Assembly (NCBI GenBank): GCA_009777535.1
Contig: WRLP01000002.1
Span: 101,090-165,089 of the forward strand
Direction: 5' to 3'
From: Treponema sp.
Lineage (GTDB): Bacteria; Spirochaetota; Spirochaetia; Treponematales; Breznakiellaceae
DNA: 64,000 bases
The notes beneath the pieces were generated by a model that did not search any database, was not told the origin of the DNA, and saw only the letters and a program-made list of their open reading frames with translations. The number at the start of each line of letters is the position of its first letter. Positions within the stretch are counted from its first letter, which is position 1. Below, in pieces: positions 26,251 to 35,046 of this stretch. The position numbers and the translations under genes are program-made.

Positions 26251-28071
26251 ATGAAACCAGTTATTTTTGTTATCCTGCTTGCATATTGTTTTTTATCGTG
26301 CTCAAAAGATGAAGAATACTCCCTGCAAGAACTTGAAATGCGTAACGCAGATGGGCTTTCGCAAATACTCGCAAATACGATCAGCAAGCCATGGAGAGGC
26401 GAAGATTTTGAGCCTGGTATACTGGCCGGAACCTGGCATTCGGTGGTAAATGATGATCCAAAAAGTTTTAATCTGCTCATATCCGAACAAGACTCCAGTA
26501 CAAGTACAATTGTTGGAAGCATGCATGATTACCTTCTGGATTATAATGTGATTACCCGCAAATGGGTGCCTAATGCAGCATCACCACATATAATTGTTAA
26601 CGAGGCAGCCGGCACTCTTAGAATAATTTACACCCTTAGAAACGATATTTACTGGAGTTATTATGACAACAGCCGGAAAATAAAAGTTACAAGCGATGAT
26701 GTTATCTTTTGGTATGATGAAATAGTAGGCGATCCCGATTGTCAGAGTTCCGGTTATTACGGGCAATTCCTGACAATGCCGGACGGCAGCGAGGCGCACA
26801 TTGATATAGAAAAAATAGACGATTTACGTTTTTCGTTTAATTTTCCCAGGATTGTAGCAGAGCCGGAACTTTCAACTAACATGACCTTTGGTCCGCGGCA
26901 CATATTCGAACCGGCGAAAAGACAGGGCGGCGCAGAGGCCGTTAAAAACCTGTTCAGCGTGGCGGCCGATCCCAAAACGATTCCTTCAATGGGCGAATGG
27001 TTTCTAGTTGAATATACGTCAGGACAAAGGCTGGTATATAAAAGGAATCCTGATTACTGGCGCAGAGATGCCAATGGGCTGTCCATTCCTTATGTCGAAG
27101 AAAATATTGTGCGCATAATCCCAGAAGAAAATACACAGCTGCTTTTATTCAGAGACGGGCAGACAGAATCATACAGACTGCGGCCTGAAGACCTGGACGG
27201 TCTTGTAAACAGAAGCGACGGGACTTACACTGTTTTCAACTCTGAAGGAGCACTGGGCGCCGCTTTTTGGACATTTAATCAAAACCCGCAAAACAGCAAG
27301 AAGCCGCAGTACGAATGGTTCACACAAAAAGAATTCCGCCAGGCCATGAGCTGCCTTCTTAACCGCGACCGGATAAACGCACAAGTTTACCGCGGGCTCG
27401 CGGAGCCAAAAGTCAACATTTTTCCCGAACCCAATCCTTACTATAATCCTGATATAACCCTTCAATACCTTTATGATACCGCCCGTGCGGAAGAACTGCT
27501 TGCTTCTATTGGAATACGGCGCGGGCGCGGCGGCAAAATGCGTGATGAAAGAAACAGGGCTGTCGAATTCAACCTTACAATCCGCTCTGAAAGTTCTGTC
27601 TATAACGACATCGCTTCGATCATAAGAGATGAATTATCCAGGGTGGGAATAAGAGTTAATATCCGGGTTTTGGATTTTCAGAAACAGGTTGAACAGTTAT
27701 TTTCAACATTTGACTGGGACTCTATGCTGATAGCCCTTTCCGGCTCCAACATTTTTCCAAGCCAGGGAAGCAATACCTGGCCTTCTTCCGGCAACCTGCA
27801 CCTGTGGTACCCGAATCAGATCTCGCCTGCTACCGAATGGGAAGCCAGAGTCGATTATTTATATAACGAAGGTAAATTTACAATCGACCATGAAAAATCA
27901 AAGGAAATATGGGATGAATTCCAGTCGATTATTCTTGAACAGTGTCCCATGATTCACCTGATGAGATCACGGGGTTTCTGGGCATTACGCAACCGCTGGG
28001 ATTTTACCAATGTATATTATGATAATATAAATTCAGCGTTAATAACCCATGTTTTTCTGTCTGGGGAATAG
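26251..28071 (+). CDS. Family 5 (oligopeptide-type) ABC substrate-binding lipoprotein
   Basis: A 606-residue extracytoplasmic binding protein. The N-terminus MKPVIFVILLAYCFLSC is a lipoprotein signal, with Cys17 the likely lipidated residue (FLSC, a relaxed spirochaete-type lipobox). The SBP_bac_5 domain is recognisable by VTSDDVIFWYDEI, FNFPRIVAEPELS, a GEWFLVEYTSGQRLVYKRNPDYW segment (read in parts), and REFRQAMSCLLNRDRINAQVYRGLAEP. Such proteins deliver peptides, nickel or sugars to an ABC permease. No permease or ATPase gene is adjacent, so it either serves a distant transporter or acts alone. The ligand cannot be inferred. It lies 63 bases from the divergent ligA. Confidence 0.9.
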   Translation: MKPVIFVILLAYCFLSCSKDEEYSLQELEMRNADGLSQILANTISKPWRGEDFEPGILAGTWHSVVNDDPKSFNLLISEQDSSTSTIVGSMHDYLLDYNVITRKWVPNAASPHIIVNEAAGTLRIIYTLRNDIYWSYYDNSRKIKVTSDDVIFWYDEIVGDPDCQSSGYYGQFLTMPDGSEAHIDIEKIDDLRFSFNFPRIVAEPELSTNMTFGPRHIFEPAKRQGGAEAVKNLFSVAADPKTIPSMGEWFLVEYTSGQRLVYKRNPDYWRRDANGLSIPYVEENIVRIIPEENTQLLLFRDGQTESYRLRPEDLDGLVNRSDGTYTVFNSEGALGAAFWTFNQNPQNSKKPQYEWFTQKEFRQAMSCLLNRDRINAQVYRGLAEPKVNIFPEPNPYYNPDITLQYLYDTARAEELLASIGIRRGRGGKMRDERNRAVEFNLTIRSESSVYNDIASIIRDELSRVGIRVNIRVLDFQKQVEQLFSTFDWDSMLIALSGSNIFPSQGSNTWPSSGNLHLWYPNQISPATEWEARVDYLYNEGKFTIDHEKSKEIWDEFQSIILEQCPMIHLMRSRGFWALRNRWDFTNVYYDNINSALITHVFLSGE

Positions 28072-28129
28072 GGGATTGAAATTATGCTTCACTTGCTATA
28101 TGCTTTTTATCAATAAGAAATAATTACCT

Positions 28130-28202
28130 GCCGCCTTAGCTCACTTGGTAGAGCACTTGACTTGTAATCATGAGGTACCCGGTTCAATTCCGGGAGGCGG
28201 CT
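28130..28202 (+). tRNA. tRNA-Thr (anticodon TGT)
   Basis: A 73-nt cloverleaf: acceptor GCCGCCT/AGGCGGC, D arm GCTCACTTGGTAGAGC, anticodon loop CTTGTAA with TGT (reads ACA), T arm CCCGG TTCAATT CCGGG, discriminator T. CCA is not encoded. The anticodon stem (CTTGA/TCATG) has one T-T mismatch. A run of seven T residues follows directly. The last 19 bases overlap the 3' end of the convergent FemAB-like gene. Confidence 0.95.
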
Positions 28203-29260
28203 TTTTTTCTATTCTTTTTGGAATCGCGCAGTTTTTTTCTCGCCAGTTCGGTAATTCTAAAAATACTGTAAAGCTGCCGCCTGTACGGAAAATCCCAGCT
28301 TCCCGGCCTGTGAATGATTCTGCCGCCGAAGCCTGTCTTAAAGCGATACAGGCCGGCCATGGGGTGATTTGGATTATCATCGGGTGGTATGCCGAAAAGA
28401 TCGTATACTTCGCAGCCGCTTTCTTTTGCATCCCTGATTGCCTGCCACTGAAGGGCGTACGGAGCCATCAAATTCCGGTATTGATTCGAAGACGCGCCAT
28501 AAAGATACGTTGCCTGCTTCCCGCGGAAAAGCACTACAATTGCAGCCAGGGGCTCTCCGCCGAAGACGGCGGTATACACCGTCAAGGAACCGCCCGCTTC
28601 TCTTTCGCCGCTGTTATAAATTTCAATCAGGGTCTTATAATACTGAAAACTGTGAATTGCGATATTATCCCTTTTTGCCGTCTCTTTTAACAGACTGTAA
28701 AAAACATCCAGCCCCTGTGCTCCCGCCCGGTTTACCTGCACTCCCTTTTTTTCCGCAAGGCCGACATTGTACCGCCATTTTGGTTTCATGTTCGCGAGAA
28801 TATCGCTTTCGCTGGCTGTTAAATCGATAAGCACCGTATCCGGCGGCTGTATGTCTGCGGCAGCTCTTATGAACGGCAGGGACAGCGGCTGCGGAGTTTC
28901 GCCGTCTTCGGCGTACCAGGGCGGGTCAATGCGCAAAAAGGCGGTGTTCCGCGGCAGGAATTGACGCAGTGCAGGGGCAAGGGCGGCTGCAGCCTTGCCT
29001 TTTTGTTCGTTATCTGCAAAGCCGGCGGCCTGCGGCCCCCAGGGAATGTACGCGAAGGAAATACCCGGCGCAAGGGGCCGTGAAAGTACCAATAGCGGTT
29101 CTTCGCCGGCTTCTTTCCAATCGATCAAAAAGGCAAGGCTGCTCCAGCCGAAACGGGATTTGAATTCCCCCCACTCTGGAGACTGTAAAAAAGAGGCGGT
29201 TTTTTTGCATGCATCAATATCAGCGATTGTTATCTTTTTGATAAAACCCGTGTTTTCCAC
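28184..29260 (-). CDS. FemAB-like peptidyltransferase (lipid II amino-acid ligase family)
   Basis: A 358-residue protein with the double GNAT fold of the FemABX family, whose members add amino acids from aminoacyl-tRNA to the peptidoglycan precursor or, in related groups, to other acceptors. Signature parts are WGEFKSRFGW near the start, LIDLTASESDILANMKPKWRYNVGLAEKKGV (read in parts), YDLFGIPPDDNPNHPMAGLY and RFKTGFGGRIIHRPGSWDFP near the end. The start lies 4 bases after the metG stop, so it is the last gene of a long operon. Its final residues (NRKKAASRN) are encoded by the complement of the tRNA-Thr 3' half; the stop codon lies inside the tRNA gene. The acceptor is not known. Confidence 0.88.
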   Translation of the reverse strand: MENTGFIKKITIADIDACKKTASFLQSPEWGEFKSRFGWSSLAFLIDWKEAGEEPLLVLSRPLAPGISFAYIPWGPQAAGFADNEQKGKAAAALAPALRQFLPRNTAFLRIDPPWYAEDGETPQPLSLPFIRAAADIQPPDTVLIDLTASESDILANMKPKWRYNVGLAEKKGVQVNRAGAQGLDVFYSLLKETAKRDNIAIHSFQYYKTLIEIYNSGEREAGGSLTVYTAVFGGEPLAAIVVLFRGKQATYLYGASSNQYRNLMAPYALQWQAIRDAKESGCEVYDLFGIPPDDNPNHPMAGLYRFKTGFGGRIIHRPGSWDFPYRRQLYSIFRITELARKKLRDSKKNRKKAASRN

Positions 29261-29264
29261 CGGT

Positions 29265-31529
29265 TTAATGAACCCCGCCTTCGGGAATTATACTTGTGCG
29301 AACTGGCTTTCCTTCAAGGCATAAATTTTTACCGTCAAATTGAACGGCATAATCCTTTACGGTTATTGCCATTGACAGAAATTTATCAATGTCGATTTCG
29401 GCTGGGGCTTCGGCGGCTTCTTCGCCTTCGACAAGGAGCCTTGTTCCCGTTGGACAGTCTACTGCATCGAGTACTTCGCAGCGTTCGGCGTGGCCGCCGT
29501 CGGCGCCAATGCCGTTCTTGTCGCCTGCCGCAAGGAGCATTCCCCTGGATTCAACTCCGCGCAGTTTGGCCGGTTTAAGATTATATGCGACAATAATCTT
29601 TTTCCCCAATAATTCTTCTTCTTTGTAAAAGTCGACAAGGCCGGAAACAATCGTCCGCTCTTCACTGATACCGGTAGTCCCCTCGGCGGTTTCCAGAGAG
29701 ATGATATAGAGTTTATCCGCTTTGGGGTGTCTTTCAACCTTTTCGATTTTTGCGGCCCTTAAATCCATAACAGAGGCAAAAGCCGGTTTTTGTTCGGGTG
29801 CAGTGCTTGTGTCCGCCCTTTCTTTCTGGCTGCCAGAATAACGCTCACGCAATGTTTCGATTAAATCATCTTCAAGTTTTGCAAAAAGAACCTCAGCCTT
29901 TATTTCGGTGCCCTGTGCAATCTGATTTTCAGGGCCGATATTTTCCCAGCAAAATTCATTTCCAAGTTTAAGGCCGAAGAATGACGCAATCTTTGCCGCC
30001 GCCTGGGGCATGTAAGGCTCAATCAGCACGGCAAGGTCGCGAACGACATGCGCCAGATCGCGGATTACAGCCGCTGCCTTTTCAGGGTCATCATTTCGCA
30101 GGCGCCACGGCTCTGAATCCTGAAAATATTTATTTGCATAAGATGATAATTCAAAAACTTCCCTGAACGCGTCCCTAAGTTCCGCCCTTTGTAGTTTTTC
30201 ATTGATCGATTTCTCATGTTTTTGCACTGTTTCCCATAATGCTGGGTCGTTTGTTCCCGCCGGAATCCTGCCGTCGTAATAGCGCATAACGAAAGATAGT
30301 GTACGGTTTACCAAATTGCCGAAATTACCGATTAACTCTCCGTTTACCTTTTCTTGGAAATCTTTCCATGTAAAAAGAGAATCCGATTTTTCCGGTCTGT
30401 TGTAGAAAATATAAAAACGCCAAACATCCGCCGGAATTCCGGTTTTCATTACATCTGTCCCGAAAACACCAATCCCGCGTGATTTTGAAAATTTTCCGCT
30501 TTCATAGTTAAGGTACTCGGTGCTGGACATATGGTGAAGCATCGTCCAGTTGTCGCCGCTGCCCAAAAGACTGGAAGGAAAAATTACGGTATGAAATGGT
30601 ATATTGTCCTTGCCAATAAACTGAAATAACTCAACCTCATCGGGGCTCTTCCACCAGTAATTTACAAAATCGCGCCAGTGGGAAAACGCGGTGTTTTTTG
30701 AACTTTTTATTATTTCTTCGCCAAGGTTTCCGGTAATGGAAATATAACCGATTGGGGCGTCGAACCACACATAAAAAACCTTTTGCTCATAGCCGGCACG
30801 CGGCACGGGTATTCCCCATTTTAAGTCCCTTGTTATCGCCCTTTCTTTTAAGCCGTCGCGAATCCAGGCGTGAGACATCTGAATTGCGTTATTTGCCCAA
30901 AACCCCTTTTCTGAGGCGGGTTTTATCCATTTTTCCAGTATATTTTTAATTTTTGGAAGATCGATATAAAGATGCTTTGTCTCTTTTACAGCCGGCGTAC
31001 AGGAACAGGCGGAACATCTTGGATCTTTTAAATCCGTCGGATCCAGCAGCTTGCCGCACGCTTCGCATTGATCTCCCCTTGCATCATTGTATCCGCAGTG
31101 CGGGCATATACCCCTGACATATCTATCCGCCAGAAAGCGGCTGCACTGCGCGCAGTGGAGCTGTTCTATTGATTTTTCCGTTATATAGCCGGCTTTGTTC
31201 AGTTTCAGGTAAATATCCTGAGTAACTTCAGTATGTACCGGCGTACATGTGCGACCGAATAAATCGAAGGCAATATTAAACCAGTTGTAAATGCCTGTAT
31301 GAATGGCATAGTACCGGTCGCACAACTGCCGAGGCGTAATTCCTTCTTCAGCGGCGCGGGTTTCGGTGGCAGTACCGTATTCATCTGTACCGCAGACATA
31401 AAGCGTTTCACAGCCGGCAAGCCTGCAAAATCTTGCAAAGGCATCTGCCGAAAGAACCTGTATCAGGTTTCCAAGATGGGGTTCGTTGTTCACATAGGGA
31501 AGCGCGGAAGTAATTAATCGTCGTTTCAT
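29265..31529 (-). CDS. metG: Methionyl-tRNA synthetase with C-terminal tRNA-binding domain
   Basis: MetG charges tRNA-Met. The 754-residue protein has the class I HIGH-like motif PHLGNLIQVLSADAFAR, a double zinc-knuckle insert (CAQCSRFL, CPHCGYND, CEACGKLL, CSAC at about residues 125-180), the KMSKS loop as KFSKS, the anticodon-binding helical domain, and a C-terminal EMAP/Trbp111-type domain (VMDLRAAKIEKVERHPKADKLY) that dimerises and grips tRNA. After this domain there is a short extension ending near ITVKDYAVQFDGKNL. In the operon it follows the GH57-like gene by 18 bases and precedes the FemAB-like gene, which itself would use aminoacyl-tRNA. Confidence 0.97.
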   Translation of the reverse strand: MKRRLITSALPYVNNEPHLGNLIQVLSADAFARFCRLAGCETLYVCGTDEYGTATETRAAEEGITPRQLCDRYYAIHTGIYNWFNIAFDLFGRTCTPVHTEVTQDIYLKLNKAGYITEKSIEQLHCAQCSRFLADRYVRGICPHCGYNDARGDQCEACGKLLDPTDLKDPRCSACSCTPAVKETKHLYIDLPKIKNILEKWIKPASEKGFWANNAIQMSHAWIRDGLKERAITRDLKWGIPVPRAGYEQKVFYVWFDAPIGYISITGNLGEEIIKSSKNTAFSHWRDFVNYWWKSPDEVELFQFIGKDNIPFHTVIFPSSLLGSGDNWTMLHHMSSTEYLNYESGKFSKSRGIGVFGTDVMKTGIPADVWRFYIFYNRPEKSDSLFTWKDFQEKVNGELIGNFGNLVNRTLSFVMRYYDGRIPAGTNDPALWETVQKHEKSINEKLQRAELRDAFREVFELSSYANKYFQDSEPWRLRNDDPEKAAAVIRDLAHVVRDLAVLIEPYMPQAAAKIASFFGLKLGNEFCWENIGPENQIAQGTEIKAEVLFAKLEDDLIETLRERYSGSQKERADTSTAPEQKPAFASVMDLRAAKIEKVERHPKADKLYIISLETAEGTTGISEERTIVSGLVDFYKEEELLGKKIIVAYNLKPAKLRGVESRGMLLAAGDKNGIGADGGHAERCEVLDAVDCPTGTRLLVEGEEAAEAPAEIDIDKFLSMAITVKDYAVQFDGKNLCLEGKPVRTSIIPEGGVH

Positions 31530-31547
31530 AATTAAATAGTACCTGTT

Positions 31548-33389
31548 TTAATGGGAAAATTTCAAGTTGATTTCACTGTTCCAGGTTTGTGAATTTTCAA
31601 GAGAAATATTAAACTGTGGTATAATTCGTGTGGAAATATATTCATTTCCTTTTCGTATTTGGGAAAGAAAACAGTTAAAGGGTTTTGCTGAACCAAGTAT
31701 TATCTGCACTTCATTTTTTAAATCTAAAAATTCAATGTTTTCAACATTGGGTAACGCCTCATCAGCGATTTTTTCTTTTTTCCCGTCCTTAATAGCCTGG
31801 AAACGAACAAATTCTTCCCCCTCCCCGGCGAAGGAAAGATTTATTTCCGGAATAAAAGAAAATATCATTGGCTGCTTGCCCGTATTTTTAACCAGATATT
31901 CAACGGTTAATATATCTTTTTTAAGTGAAAAACGCTTTTCAATCTCAATATCCCCATATAGTCCTCCTCCGCCCGCTTTTAGACAGAAATAAGCCTTTCC
32001 TTTTGCTGTGTTTACGGCTTCATAACGCTCATTAAAACAATTACGCGCTCCTTTATGAAAATCATTTGATATTTTTTTTATATTTATTCCTTCGGGCATA
32101 ACACAGTCATTGAAAGCAGCCTGTCTTTTACCTGTTGAATTTATTCCGCAGGCAAGATAATTCCAGGCTTTGGGAATATAATCAAGTTCAAATATACCCG
32201 CGCCCATTGTCTGAATATAACAGTTAATTCTCGCGTCCTGAAACAGGTATTCTCCGATGCCGTCAAGATCAAAATCATACTGAATCAGAGATGGAGCATA
32301 TTTTCCCTTTTCTCTTGTAAGCCGCTCAGCGCATAACAGAGACTGATACGCGGATTTGCTCAATATAACGTTTTTTATATGGCTGCTGGGGGTAAAAAGA
32401 GATGAATCCTGAGCTTTCCATAGTTCCTCTCTGGCATTTTGCTTCCTGGATTTATCGCCCCTAAGCTGGCTAATAAGAACATTGGTAAAAATCATTTTTG
32501 AGTAAATTCCGTTTGCCTGCGGATTTTCGATTATAAAGCTGCGCGGTAAATATCTTTCGTCATATCCGGCTGAATTGGGGAAGCTGCCTTTTTTGAAACC
32601 GCTGAAATTTTTTAGAAGTTTTCCCGGCAAGGAAGTTTCTACCATTTTTTCAGAAAGGGAAAGTTCCTCAAAAAAAAGATTCCAGTTATATTCAACGGTT
32701 TTATCATTGCCGGTCAATCCGTAATTTTCAGGAAATATTGTCAATATTTTTTCTTTTTTTTCGCCGGAAGACGCGTTCTGCTCATAAGTAATCTGCCTGA
32801 ATATTTTAATTATATTTTTATTATTCAGCGCCTCTCCCATAAAATTAGAAACAGGAAATACTGTTATGATCTTTCCCTGATCTTCGCTTATGCAGGGAAA
32901 TAATAAATCGTTTCCGGTAAATCCGGCTTTTATAAATTGATTTTCTGTCAAAAAAGTATAATTCATTCCGCTGACAGCTAAAGTGCTTGCAAGATGCTGT
33001 TCCCATGCAAAAGCCGGAATCCAGCAGCCCTGCGGGCGCTTGCCGAAATTCTTTCGCAGATATGTTGTCATAAATTCTATCTGCCCAATCCTGTCCTGCA
33101 AAGGAATTAGCGGCAGCATCGGCTCATAAAAACCTCCGCCAAGAATTTCAACCTGCCTTCTGTTTATCATGTCTTCTATGAGCATAAAAAACTCAGGATG
33201 ATTTCTTTCGATCCAGTGAAGCAGCACTCCCGAATAATGAAGGACAGCCTGAATTTTGGGATTTTTATATAATCCGCACACAAAAGGCCTTAGTTTTTTT
33301 TCATATATTGTTTTAAACTCGGTTTCCGGAGCGCCGGACGGAACATGTGCATGTGAACCGAGTATCAGGAAAATTTTTTCTTCTGTCAT
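31548..33389 (-). CDS. GH57-like protein lacking the expected catalytic residues
   Basis: A 613-residue relative of GH57 alpha-amylases and 4-alpha-glucanotransferases. Region 1 is recognisable as GSHAHVPSGA (H13, H15, where HNHQP is usual), region 2 as VEILGGGFYEPML (80-92). In region 3, the family motif WLTERVW appears as WIPAFAW (123-129): the nucleophile Glu is Ala126. In region 4 the expected DDGEKFG is replaced by PENYG (220-224), so the acid/base Asp is missing too. The C-terminal half (about 380-613) looks like the beta-sandwich of glucanotransferases and is intact. It may bind alpha-glucan without cutting it, or be a regulator. The gene touches rnfA upstream (adjacent stop and start) and precedes metG. 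Confidence 0.8.
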   Translation of the reverse strand: MTEEKIFLILGSHAHVPSGAPETEFKTIYEKKLRPFVCGLYKNPKIQAVLHYSGVLLHWIERNHPEFFMLIEDMINRRQVEILGGGFYEPMLPLIPLQDRIGQIEFMTTYLRKNFGKRPQGCWIPAFAWEQHLASTLAVSGMNYTFLTENQFIKAGFTGNDLLFPCISEDQGKIITVFPVSNFMGEALNNKNIIKIFRQITYEQNASSGEKKEKILTIFPENYGLTGNDKTVEYNWNLFFEELSLSEKMVETSLPGKLLKNFSGFKKGSFPNSAGYDERYLPRSFIIENPQANGIYSKMIFTNVLISQLRGDKSRKQNAREELWKAQDSSLFTPSSHIKNVILSKSAYQSLLCAERLTREKGKYAPSLIQYDFDLDGIGEYLFQDARINCYIQTMGAGIFELDYIPKAWNYLACGINSTGKRQAAFNDCVMPEGINIKKISNDFHKGARNCFNERYEAVNTAKGKAYFCLKAGGGGLYGDIEIEKRFSLKKDILTVEYLVKNTGKQPMIFSFIPEINLSFAGEGEEFVRFQAIKDGKKEKIADEALPNVENIEFLDLKNEVQIILGSAKPFNCFLSQIRKGNEYISTRIIPQFNISLENSQTWNSEINLKFSH

Positions 33390-33974
33390 TTACGCACCCA
33401 GCATTTTGAAAAAGATAAGCGCCGAGGCGGTAAAAACAAGAGACAGCAGCCCCATAGAAATAAGCAACAGCGGACTGCCCCTTAAAAAACGGGGAACAGC
33501 TTCCAGTGCCGCTCTTCTCCTGATTTCACGAATAATCATTATAGACAGGAAAATTCCAAGAATAAAACCAAGAGTAAGCGCCGCCGCCTCTACAATATTT
33601 TTAGCGATGTTAAGACTTATAAAAAGTACAGCTGCACAAATACCGCCGCAAAAACTTATACCGCTGTTATTTTCATCTTCTTTTCTGATAATAAAGCGAA
33701 ATGCAAGAAATATAAATCCATCATAAACAACAGAACTTAACGGAAAAAGGATTATATATATCAATAACTCCGAAGAAAATAAGTAATTTATTTTTTCCAA
33801 AATGAACCAAAGCAACATTACAGTTATATAAATAACCAATAGTTTTATCAGTACATTGTCAATTTTGTATCCAATATTTGATGTATCACCCCTTATACCA
33901 AGAGCGCATTGCAGTATCAAATTCATCGCAAAACCGGAAAAAGTCAGCAAAATTGCAAGATAAACTGTGTTCAT
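33390..33974 (-). CDS. rnfA: RnfA-like membrane subunit
   Basis: A 194-residue protein with six predicted membrane segments. RnfA is a core subunit of the Rnf ion-pumping ferredoxin:NAD oxidoreductase and shares with RnfE a [2Fe-2S] cluster inside the membrane. The first expected Cys is present (MNLILQCALGI, residue 22) and the second motif, usually NCAVLG, appears as GICAAVLF. Overall similarity is low, so the call rests on topology, the two Cys motifs and its place at the end of an rnfC-D-G-E-A order. The start ATG (33974) overlaps the rnfE stop. A longer frame adds 12 residues but breaks the coupling. Confidence 0.65.
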   Translation of the reverse strand: MNTVYLAILLTFSGFAMNLILQCALGIRGDTSNIGYKIDNVLIKLLVIYITVMLLWFILEKINYLFSSELLIYIILFPLSSVVYDGFIFLAFRFIIRKEDENNSGISFCGGICAAVLFISLNIAKNIVEAAALTLGFILGIFLSIMIIREIRRRAALEAVPRFLRGSPLLLISMGLLSLVFTASALIFFKMLGA

Positions 33975-34633
33975 ATTTTTTCTTCCATGGGATAATAAAC
34001 GCTTCTGCAATAATGATATAATCCGGCAATATAACCCAGCAGTAAGAGTGAACCGCCTGAACTTGCAAATATCCTGATAGGAAAAAACAGCCCTTCGTTA
34101 AATGTAAATATGGTTATAATACCCTGATAGGAACCTGGCAGGGTCAGGGAACAGTAAGATATCGGTTCCCTGATAATTGAAATGATAATAAGCAGAACGG
34201 CCAGAACCGCTGCTTCCGCAGCCGCATTGAAAACCGCGTCGCCAGGATCAGGGGAGTTATCTTCTCCGGCCGGAATTACACGCTGGAAAACACCTGAGCC
34301 AACGCAGTAAAGCGGAACCAGGGAAAGAAGAAAAAATATTTCCAGAGCAGCCAGCGGACACAATAAAAAAAATAACAGAATAAAAAGAGCTGAAAAGAAA
34401 CAGGCAATGCAGGTGTATACAGTTGTTTCGCCTTCCCGTGAGACAATTTTTTTGAAAGTGTTAGAAGCCAGAAAAACAGAGACAAGTACAGAAAGGGTAT
34501 ATACCCATAACAGTGAGGCGGCTATAATCATCGCCCACGCAAGACGGCCGGAACCCATAATTAATAGTCCAATGCCAGAAAGCCCGCTTAAAGGAGATAT
34601 TGAACCCCAAAAGGGGTGTTGCCCGGTTTTCAT
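33971..34633 (-). CDS. rnfE: RnfE-like membrane subunit, one cluster Cys apparently lost
   Basis: A 220-residue protein with about six membrane segments, in the position of RnfE. The N-terminus GQHPFWGSISPLSGLSGIG aligns by eye with the family stretch ENPALVQLLGLCPLLAV, where Ser stands in place of the Cys that holds the intramembrane [2Fe-2S] cluster. The second Cys motif (usually VNCIILGRAEAF) is seen as LYCVGSGVFQ, so that Cys is kept. Other Cys residues occur in the middle (TCIACFF, FLLCPL) and might compensate. The start overlaps the rnfG stop. Divergent; the call depends on context. Confidence 0.6.
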   Translation of the reverse strand: MKTGQHPFWGSISPLSGLSGIGLLIMGSGRLAWAMIIAASLLWVYTLSVLVSVFLASNTFKKIVSREGETTVYTCIACFFSALFILLFFLLCPLAALEIFFLLSLVPLYCVGSGVFQRVIPAGEDNSPDPGDAVFNAAAEAAVLAVLLIIISIIREPISYCSLTLPGSYQGIITIFTFNEGLFFPIRIFASSGGSLLLLGYIAGLYHYCRSVYYPMEEKI

Positions 34634-35046
34634 CTTGGCTGCACTCCTGCTTCTATACGTTGTTTATATATCCGAATAAAACTTTCCGGAATATTTTCAT
34701 GAACCTGCCTTGCATGAAAACTTAAAGGCATTATTTCCATAACTTCCCCGGTAACAGAAATTCTTGCCCCATACGGAATAAGTATTCCATCATTAAATAC
34801 TGTAAATACAAACATTGTATCACTCGAATCTACAATCGAATACCAATATCCCAAAAGGTTAAAATTTCCTTTTGGTTTATCAAGGGGTGAGGCAAGCCTG
34901 CCGGAATACTCTGAGGCGATTAAATTTCTGTTTATGGTTCTCATTAAATACTGTGTCTGTAAAGGCCTGGAAAAAATCCATATTAGGCATATCAATATCA
35001 ACAACCCTACTATAAGGCCCGTAAGTATCAATCTGTTTTTTATCAT
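34630..35046 (-). CDS. rnfG: Short RnfG-like protein without a flavinylation motif
   Basis: A 138-residue protein with one N-terminal membrane segment (about residues 8-28) and a small periplasmic domain. Its place between rnfD and rnfE, with overlapping start and stop codons on both sides, suggests RnfG. RnfG proteins are usually around 200 residues and carry a covalent FMN on a Thr in an S/T-GAT-like motif near the C-terminus. I see no such motif here; the nearest is SVTGEVME, which does not fit. It may be a reduced RnfG or an unrelated protein in its place. The family call is inferred mainly from position. Confidence 0.5.
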   Translation of the reverse strand: MIKNRLILTGLIVGLLILICLIWIFSRPLQTQYLMRTINRNLIASEYSGRLASPLDKPKGNFNLLGYWYSIVDSSDTMFVFTVFNDGILIPYGARISVTGEVMEIMPLSFHARQVHENIPESFIRIYKQRIEAGVQPR

